NCBI GenBank assembly: GCA_021825925.1
Contig: JAKAFP010000001.1
Location: forward strand, 124,001 to 188,000
DNA length: 64,000 nt
DNA from: Chloroflexota bacterium
Lineage (GTDB): Bacteria > Chloroflexota > Anaerolineae > Anaerolineales > Anaerolineaceae
Direction of reading: 5' to 3'
This document shows, piece after piece, positions 58,424 to 64,000 of the stretch (positions are counted from its first letter, which is position 1; the number at the start of each line of letters is the position of its first letter). The notes beneath the pieces are model-generated. The model saw only the letters and a program-made list of their open reading frames with translations. It was not told the origin of the DNA and ran no database searches. Position numbers and translations under genes: made by a program.

Positions 58424-60781
58424 TTACTTGACTAAGCCTTTGTCCAACATGGCCAGGTATATCTTCTCGGCCGAGTAGGGCGGGTTGGTCAGGCGGATGC
58501 CTGTGGCATCGTAGATGGCATTGCCGAGGGCAGCGATTGTGGGCACCATTGGGTGTTCACCTACGCCTCGTGCACCCCACGGACCGTCGTCCTGCGGTAC
58601 TTCCACGAAAGGAGTATCCAGGGGGAAGTCCATGTCTGGAGCTGTGGCAATGCGGTAATCTACAAAACTGGGGTTGGTCATGACACCTTTGACCAGCTTG
58701 ATCTCTTCGAACATGGCAGAGCTCAGACCCTGGGCGAAACCGCCTTCAACTTGGGCTTTAACCAGTGCCGGGTTGATGGCTTTACCGACATCGAAGGATG
58801 CGGCACCCTTGAGCACGTAGATCGTACCAGTGTTCTTATCAATCTCAATATCCAGACCTTCGCAGCCCACAGTGTAATGAACCACTGCGCGGGGTCCCTG
58901 ACCGGTTTCTGCATCGAGGTTGGTGACGTACTTGGGCATGAATGAGCCGCGTCCAACGATCGGGCCGCCGATCCAGCCTTCATTGTTCTCTTTGGGAATA
59001 CCGTAGATCACGATATTTTCGAGGGAAGTTTCGCGTTCGCTCTTGTAAGAGACGACCACGCCGTTGATGATGTCGAGGTCTTCTGTTGATTCCTTCCATG
59101 CTTCAGCGACGGTTTCAAGGATCTGTCGTCTGGCGTCTTTGGCGGCGAGAACCACAGCGTTGCCCATGCTCCAGGTGAGACGGCTGGCAACAGTCTGCCA
59201 TTCGTAGGGGCTGTATTGGGTGTCAACAGGGCCGGCGATGCGTACTTTTTCGTAGGGCACACCCAAAGCCGCAGCGGCCATTTGAGCCATGACAGTGAAG
59301 GTACCCTGGCCGATTTCCTGTCCACCGAGACCGACAGTGACATTGCCATCTTCAGCCATTTCAACCCAGGCGCTTGAGCCGGGATTGGGGGGCATGGCAG
59401 GGGCTTTCCACATGATGGCGATGCCCTTGCCGCGCAGGCGATCTGGTGATGAGGGTTTTTCTTTCTCGCCCATTTTCAAAGATTTGGCCACGTTGTCAAT
59501 ACATTCCTGGATGCCGTTTTTATGCATGATCATGCCGGTCACCAGAACATCGCCTTCAGTGACGCCGTTCTTCTTGAGGAAGGCGACCTTGTCAATTCCG
59601 GCTTTTTCGGCCAGTTCATCAATGGCTTGATCCAGACCAGTGTGCAATTCGGACATACCGAATCCGCGGTAGGCGCCGCCGATGGGGTGGTTGGTATAGA
59701 CGCAGATGCTGTCAGTTTCAACGTTGGGGATGTCATAAGGTCCGGAGCTTGAATAGCCGCCGGCACGGGTGACATTGGTGCCATATTCGGTTGAAGCGCC
59801 GCCATCCCAGTACATCATGTTCTTGAGGGCCAGCAGATTACCTTCCTTATCGCAGCCGACTTTGACGTGAATGGTGAGACCCTGGCGGACGAAGTTGGTG
59901 TAGAACTCTTCTTCGCGGGTGAGGACGAATTTTACCGGCCAGCCCTTGCATTTGGTTGCAAGTGCCACGGGGATGGCTTCCATGGTGACGCCGGCCTTGG
60001 AACCAAAACCGCCACCCACCAACGGGGCGATCACGCGCAGGTCGCTTTGTGAAATATGCAAGGCATGGGCGATCAGGTTGCGCTGGGCGAAGGGAGATTG
60101 TGATGAAGCCCAAACGGTCACTTTGCCTTTTTCGTCCATTTGGGCGATGGCAATGTGGGTTTCGATGGGCACATGTTGAATGTGTGGAACTTTGAATGAA
60201 CGTTCCACGATATATGCGCATTTTTCCCAAGCTGATGAAACGTCGCCTTTGCGGATCTTGAAATGATTGGCGATGTTGGTTCCAGCTTTGGGGAAAATGA
60301 AGTTGGGGCAGATATACTTATCAAGGTCGGGGTGAATTAATGGCGCTTTGTCTGAGGCACCGAATTCAGCATCGAAGACAGCTTCAAGTTCTTCATATTC
60401 GACTTCGATCAGTTCGACTGCTTTCATGGCCACTTCATCGCTGATGGCTGCAACGGCTGCAACCGGCTCGCCGATGAAACGGACACGGTCTGTGGCAAAG
60501 ATGGTCTTGTCTTGAAGGTAAAGACCGATACGATTGGGGAAGTCTTTACCGGTGACCACAACCTTGACACCCGGCAGTGCTTCAGCTTTGCTGGTATCAA
60601 TCTTTTTGATCAAGGCATGCGGATATGGACTTCGTTTGGCTCTGGCAAATAACAATTTATTGCCAAACTGAAAGTCATCTGTGTAAACTGCAGTACCGGT
60701 TACTTTTTCGTAAACATCATTACGAGTAAAACTCGCGCCGATGGGGCTGACAACTTGTTCTTTTGATTTTGCGTTTGCCAT
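58424..60781 (-). CDS. Xanthine dehydrogenase-family molybdenum-binding subunit
   Basis: A 785-residue Mo subunit: KVTGTAVYTDDF, RFIGEPVAAVAAISDEVA, VGGGFGSKAGVTMEAIPVALA, GGAYRGFGMSELH (conserved Arg near the Mo site), LGGQEIGQGTFTVMAQMAA and GARGVGEHPMVPTIAALGNAI (the catalytic Glu in GVGE). It hydroxylates a heterocycle or aromatic thioester using water-derived oxygen. The motif pattern does not by itself separate xanthine, nicotinate or 4-hydroxybenzoyl-CoA enzymes. It is the third gene of the operon. Confidence 0.92.
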   Translation of the reverse strand: MANAKSKEQVVSPIGASFTRNDVYEKVTGTAVYTDDFQFGNKLLFARAKRSPYPHALIKKIDTSKAEALPGVKVVVTGKDFPNRIGLYLQDKTIFATDRVRFIGEPVAAVAAISDEVAMKAVELIEVEYEELEAVFDAEFGASDKAPLIHPDLDKYICPNFIFPKAGTNIANHFKIRKGDVSSAWEKCAYIVERSFKVPHIQHVPIETHIAIAQMDEKGKVTVWASSQSPFAQRNLIAHALHISQSDLRVIAPLVGGGFGSKAGVTMEAIPVALATKCKGWPVKFVLTREEEFYTNFVRQGLTIHVKVGCDKEGNLLALKNMMYWDGGASTEYGTNVTRAGGYSSSGPYDIPNVETDSICVYTNHPIGGAYRGFGMSELHTGLDQAIDELAEKAGIDKVAFLKKNGVTEGDVLVTGMIMHKNGIQECIDNVAKSLKMGEKEKPSSPDRLRGKGIAIMWKAPAMPPNPGSSAWVEMAEDGNVTVGLGGQEIGQGTFTVMAQMAAAALGVPYEKVRIAGPVDTQYSPYEWQTVASRLTWSMGNAVVLAAKDARRQILETVAEAWKESTEDLDIINGVVVSYKSERETSLENIVIYGIPKENNEGWIGGPIVGRGSFMPKYVTNLDAETGQGPRAVVHYTVGCEGLDIEIDKNTGTIYVLKGAASFDVGKAINPALVKAQVEGGFAQGLSSAMFEEIKLVKGVMTNPSFVDYRIATAPDMDFPLDTPFVEVPQDDGPWGARGVGEHPMVPTIAALGNAIYDATGIRLTNPPYSAEKIYLAMLDKGLVK

Positions 60782-60833
60782 ATTTGGCTCCTTGGATGAT
60801 TTCGCCTATCCTGATTCTGATCTACTTGGGGGC

Positions 60834-61295
60834 CTATTTGGCCGCCATCTTGATGGCATCCACGATGCGCACATAACCTGTGCAGCGGCAAAGGTTGCCA
60901 ACGATGGCTGATCTGATCTCAGTGTCTGTGGGGTTGGGATTGCGTCTGAGCAGGGCGGTGGCAGAAATCAACATGCCCGGCGTGCAGAATCCACATTGAA
61001 CACCACCGGCTTTGATGATGGTTTCTTGGATTGTAGATAATTTGCCAGCCTTGGCCAATCCTTCCACAGTGGTGATGTTGGCGCCTTCACATTCGGCCGC
61101 AAGAACCATGCAGCTGTTCACAGGTTCACCGTTCATCAATACCGTACAGGCACCACATTCACCGGCTGAACAACCGTTCTTCGTACCGGTCAATGAAAGC
61201 TTTTCACGGATCATCTGGAGCAGGGTCATATTTTGGGGAACATCCACCGTTTCGACCATATCATTTACGGTGAGGGTGATGGTTTTCAAAGTCAT
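60834..61295 (-). CDS. 2Fe-2S subunit of the molybdenum hydroxylase
   Basis: A 153-residue subunit with the N-terminal plant-type cluster site GCSAGECGACTVLMNGEPVNSC and the C-terminal helical cluster site CGFCTPGM with LCRCTGYVRIV. This is the CoxS/XdhC-like design. It transfers electrons from the Mo site to FAD. It lies second in the operon, 35 bases after the FAD subunit. Confidence 0.95.
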   Translation of the reverse strand: MTLKTITLTVNDMVETVDVPQNMTLLQMIREKLSLTGTKNGCSAGECGACTVLMNGEPVNSCMVLAAECEGANITTVEGLAKAGKLSTIQETIIKAGGVQCGFCTPGMLISATALLRRNPNPTDTEIRSAIVGNLCRCTGYVRIVDAIKMAAK

Positions 61296-61330
61296 TATTA
61301 CCTCCTGAACAGGATCAAACAGCCATCAGG

Positions 61331-62224
61331 CTATTTGCTGAGTTTCGTCCAGACTTCTGTGAGCGCTTCACGAGTCAGGTTCTTTACCATTTGTTTGCGA
61401 TAGCGAGCTGATCCGCGTACATCATCAATGGGAGTCACGGAATCCATGGTGGCTACGGCAGCTTCATCAATCAAATCTGCGGTGATCTTCTTGCCTGAGA
61501 GAACACCTTCAGCCTTGAAAGATTCAAATGGAACTGGGGCTACGGAGGCCAGAGCAATTCGGAACCGATAACCTGAAGCACTATCAGTGGTTGGGTAACC
61601 TAAAACAGCGACGCCCACGATGGAGAGGTCTCCAATTCTATTTCGGCCCAGTTTTTTATAGGTTCCAACCAGACCCTTGGGAGGAAGGGGCAGTTGAACG
61701 GCAACAACGACATCACCAGGTTTTAACACGGTGCGTCCTGGAGCCAGGAAGAAACTGTTGAGAGGTACATCGCGAACGCCATCTACGCCATGAACTTTTA
61801 AGACACCATCGAGGATCATGCAAGTACCGATGGTATCACCGGCTGGTGAAGCGTTACAAATGTTACCGATAATGGTGGCACGATTACGTAATTGATAGCT
61901 GGCAACAGAGCCTGCGGCTTCAGCCAGGTTGGGGTAATGCTTGATCACATCAGGATGGTTTGCCACCTGATTCATGGTGATTGCAGCACCAATGGTTAAA
62001 CCTTTTTTCGGATCAAAGGATAATTCTTTGGTACCTTCCAATCCTTTGATATCAACAAGGTAATCCAATTTTAAAACCCCATCGCGAAGGCGAACAAAAC
62101 TATCTGTTCCTCCTGAGAAGGGTTTTGCCACACCTGCGTTTTCAGCAAGGAATTTGCTGGCTTCTTGCAGGGTTGCGGGTTTTACATACTGTAATTCTGG
62201 TAGTCCTGGATGCGGATTAATCAT
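61331..62224 (-). CDS. FAD-binding subunit of the molybdenum hydroxylase
   Basis: A 297-residue CoxM-like subunit: FSGGTDSFVRLRDG (FAD loop), LTIGAAITMNQVANHP and ATIIGNICNASPAGDT (the second FAD contact; G-N-I-x-N-x-S-P), then YKKLGRNRIGDLSIVGVAV. It passes electrons on to NAD+, ferredoxin or another acceptor. It is the first gene of the operon; the 220-base leader holds two operator-like sites. Confidence 0.92.
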   Translation of the reverse strand: MINPHPGLPELQYVKPATLQEASKFLAENAGVAKPFSGGTDSFVRLRDGVLKLDYLVDIKGLEGTKELSFDPKKGLTIGAAITMNQVANHPDVIKHYPNLAEAAGSVASYQLRNRATIIGNICNASPAGDTIGTCMILDGVLKVHGVDGVRDVPLNSFFLAPGRTVLKPGDVVVAVQLPLPPKGLVGTYKKLGRNRIGDLSIVGVAVLGYPTTDSASGYRFRIALASVAPVPFESFKAEGVLSGKKITADLIDEAAVATMDSVTPIDDVRGSARYRKQMVKNLTREALTEVWTKLSK

Positions 62225-62348
62225 AGTATGTCCTGTCTTTGAGTTTGCGGGTTTCCAGTTTTCAGGCTGGATGAATTGCCATCAATTTAGTCTAAGTTTA
62301 AAAAGGTCAATCAATATGATTGAGGGTTGGGAAGATTTGTTGCGGGTT

Positions 62349-62359
62349 TTGTCAGACGA
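62349..62359. promoter_or_regulatory. Operator-like site TTGTCAGACGA
   Basis: A near-palindrome with TTGT-CAG-AC core, one of three related sites in the two operon leaders. It lies in the leader of the Mo hydroxylase operon. Confidence 0.5.
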
Positions 62360-62487
62360 CCTCCTTGGATTTCTGGATTCCATCAAAACATGAAGTTTGA
62401 GAGTGTCAAAACTGTTCTGATTATTGAACAATACCGCTTAAGTGATGATAGCATGAATAAATTATCAATTCAAGAAATTTATTTCAG

Positions 62488-62498
62488 TTGTCAGACAA
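62488..62498. promoter_or_regulatory. Operator-like palindrome TTGTCAGACAA
   Basis: A perfect palindrome around CAG (TTGT-CAG-ACAA), the TNGTNNNACNA pattern typical of FadR-subfamily GntR regulators. It lies 15 bases upstream of the -35 candidate. Confidence 0.55.
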
Positions 62499-62537
62499 AA
62501 GGGGATAAATGTAATAGTCCCGCTGGCTGCCACGGGG

Positions 62538-63968
62538 CTAAAAAGTAAGTGTCGTCTGATCAAAAGCGTGATAGGCTTTGATGCGATTACGACCGGCTTC
62601 TTTGGCCAGGTAAAGGGCGGAATCTGCGTTCTTGAATAACTCATCAATGGTGGAGATCTCTTTATCTGCCAGGGCTACACCGGCGCTGATGGAGAGTTGA
62701 ATATCCTGCCCAAGAATTTGAATGGTGTGCTCACTGATGCTTTGTTGGAGTCTGGTTGCGGCATGGAGTGTTGACCCCTCATCGCTTTCTGGTAACAGGA
62801 TCACAAACTCATCTCCACCCCAGCGGCCGATAACATCAATCTCGCGAGTATTTCTGATACAGAATTTTGAGATTTCCTGTAAGGCCAGGTCACCTGCAGC
62901 ATGCCCATAGGTGTCATTGATCCGTTTCAAATGATCCATGTCCAGCAGGATCATCCCAATGGGATGGTGGTATCTGCGGCTTCTAATGAGTTCGGCATTC
63001 GCAGTCTGTAGAAATCCACGGCGGTTAAGTACACCGGTCAATTCGTCCCGGATCGCACGATCTTCAAGGATTCTTAAAAGTCTGGACCTTTCAATGGCGT
63101 TGCTGATAATGTTCGCAAACTGCTGCAGCATGGCGATGTTTTCCATATCCCAGGTGTGTTCTTCGGTAACCGCATCGAATCCAACGAATCCCACGAGCTC
63201 CAGATTGACCCACATGGGGAAGTTCGCCAGCGATTGGATGCTGTGTGTTTGAAATATTTTTTTCTCAACAGAGGCTGAAGCAGGCAAGTCATTTACCCGG
63301 CTGATAATCAAGGGATCACAGGTTATTTGCTCAATGAACCAATGGAAATTGTGGATGGGAAGGTTCTGTAGATCTCGGATTTTTGGAGTAATGCCTTCGC
63401 GACACCATTCGTGCGTGTTGCTCATGGTTTTGGTTTTTGGATCTATTCTGAAAACGTAGGTTCTATCCACGTTCTCAAATTGTCCAATATGCTTTAAGAC
63501 CGAGTTGATCTCGTTATCAATGTCTTCATTATCTACATTAATGAAACGCGTAGAAATATTGGTCAGCATTTCTTCAAAGCGTGAGCGGGCGCTCCGTTTT
63601 TCTTCGGATTTCTTTCTTTCAGTGATATCGTGAATAATGCCAAACGTTCCAGTGAAATTATGTTCAGCATCAAATTGAGGTCTGGCAAATATTTGCACAA
63701 AGCGATGCTCCCCATCTTGCCTGACAATTTCCAATTCAAAGGTGTTGGATTCTCCGGCTTTCAGGGTGCCAATTTGTTGATTGATGAAATCTTGTGAATC
63801 AGGTTTGATGAAATTATTGAGTTTGGTCTTTTCAAGCGTACCTTTGGTAAAGCCGAAAATGGCATTGGCGCTATGATTTGCAAACAGGAATTTTGTGTTT
63901 TGATCAATGATTACGATACCTTCGCCGAGGTTATCCACAAGATTGCGGTAGCGTTCTTCACTGGCCAA
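62538..63968 (-). CDS. Diguanylate cyclase with PAS and GAF domains (partial)
   Basis: The frame stays open to the right window edge (ELLASEERYRN and a Lys/Ala/Glu-rich stretch before it), so the N-terminus lies outside; the TTG at 63968 is not a true start. The visible 476 residues are a PAS domain (about 63600-63960), a GAF domain (about 63080-63560) and a GGDEF domain (about 62560-63030). The active site RWGGDEFVIL is intact at about 62806-62820 and an RxxD inhibitory I-site (REID) lies five residues before it. It makes c-di-GMP in response to a signal and is feedback-inhibited. No EAL domain is seen. Confidence 0.9.
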   Translation of the reverse strand: MASEERYRNLVDNLGEGIVIIDQNTKFLFANHSANAIFGFTKGTLEKTKLNNFIKPDSQDFINQQIGTLKAGESNTFELEIVRQDGEHRFVQIFARPQFDAEHNFTGTFGIIHDITERKKSEEKRSARSRFEEMLTNISTRFINVDNEDIDNEINSVLKHIGQFENVDRTYVFRIDPKTKTMSNTHEWCREGITPKIRDLQNLPIHNFHWFIEQITCDPLIISRVNDLPASASVEKKIFQTHSIQSLANFPMWVNLELVGFVGFDAVTEEHTWDMENIAMLQQFANIISNAIERSRLLRILEDRAIRDELTGVLNRRGFLQTANAELIRSRRYHHPIGMILLDMDHLKRINDTYGHAAGDLALQEISKFCIRNTREIDVIGRWGGDEFVILLPESDEGSTLHAATRLQQSISEHTIQILGQDIQLSISAGVALADKEISTIDELFKNADSALYLAKEAGRNRIKAYHAFDQTTLTF

Positions 63969-64000
63969 TAACTCGGCTTCGGCTTTTTTGCTTTTTGTAA

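Larger units (their letters stand above)
62225..62537. other. 313-base regulatory region upstream of the Mo hydroxylase operon
   Basis: No gene is seen. On the - strand TTGAAT (62468-62473), a 17-base spacer and TATCAT (62445-62450) form the best promoter candidate. The palindrome TTGTCAGACAA (62488-62498) lies upstream of the -35 and a near copy, TTGTCAGACGA (62349-62359), lies about 90 bases downstream. The 11-base string TGTTCTGATTA at 62413 also occurs upstream of the decarboxylase operon at 58242. Confidence 0.55.

Noticed and set aside
62519..62542. Possible terminator after the diguanylate cyclase
   Set aside because: GTCCCG/CGGGGC gives only a short imperfect stem and no T-run on the - strand.
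1..64000. CRISPR arrays, insertion sequences or transposases
   Set aside because: No regularly spaced direct repeats and no transposase-like reading frame was found on either strand.

Overview
The window looks like a chromosomal segment of an anaerobic bacterium, most plausibly a Chloroflexota of the Anaerolineae type. This is inferred from the mix of genes: a DUF4388/MglA-like GTPase/V4R module, a large ABC-exported surface glycan locus rich in nonulosonate genes, secreted proteins with Pro-Thr-Ala linkers, a Na+-pumping decarboxylase and a molybdenum hydroxylase. No 16S or ribosomal protein gene is present to prove the taxon.

Region 1 (1-10.8 kb) is the right end of a siphovirus-like prophage, all structural genes on the + strand: tail tube C-terminus (cut by the window edge), tail assembly chaperone with a -1 frameshift extension, tape measure, distal tail protein, tail-hub protein, fibre/baseplate protein, glycine-rich adhesin, GH25 endolysin and a DUF6527 protein. 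A small unknown gene, an orphan DNA methyltransferase and an HNH protein follow. The prophage abuts the 3' end of a tRNA(CAU) gene (10942-11014), a typical integration site. No integrase or holin is visible here.

Region 2 (11.1-42.2 kb) is a co-directional surface glycan locus of about 30 genes. It opens with an EPS-associated winged-helix regulator, a sugar epimerase/reductase and a Wzm/Wzt-type ABC exporter whose ATPase carries a C-terminal glycan-recognition domain. Then come many glycosyltransferases (GT2, GT4, capsule GT-B, GT-C membrane proteins), two methyltransferases and two different nonulosonate (sialic-acid-like) gene sets. Set A is PseB-like 4,6-dehydratase, RmlD-like reductase, SAF-containing NeuB and SpsF-like cytidylyltransferase, without aminotransferase. 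Set B is an oxidoreductase, an SDR, a CMP-transferase fused to a HAD phosphatase, and a NeuB lacking the SAF domain. A third CMP-sugar synthetase follows a MoaD/ThiS-like gene. Two promoters in the locus share a near-identical -35/-10/palindrome arrangement, suggesting common control by the local regulator. The locus ends in a strong terminator.

Region 3 (42.3-52.9 kb) is mixed: 2-amino-3-ketobutyrate CoA ligase and a helicase-associated-domain protein on the - strand; a 633-base gap with inverted repeats and a strong promoter; a DUF4388-GTPase-V4R signalling operon; tRNA-Phe; a toxin-antitoxin pair whose promoter lies inside a 28-bp perfect palindrome; an AT-rich gene for a class III cyclase-like protein; a membrane-anchored C39-type peptidase; a DUF2877/AllH-like protein and an MFS exporter.

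Region 4 (52.9-62.5 kb, - strand) holds two neighbouring catabolic operons. One encodes a three-subunit xanthine-dehydrogenase-family molybdenum hydroxylase. The other encodes a biotin-dependent, Na+-pumping acyl-CoA decarboxylase followed by a cyclase-family metallohydrolase and an unknown GNAT-like protein. Both carry a TGTCAGAC-type palindrome upstream. The window closes with a PAS-GAF-GGDEF diguanylate cyclase cut by the right edge.
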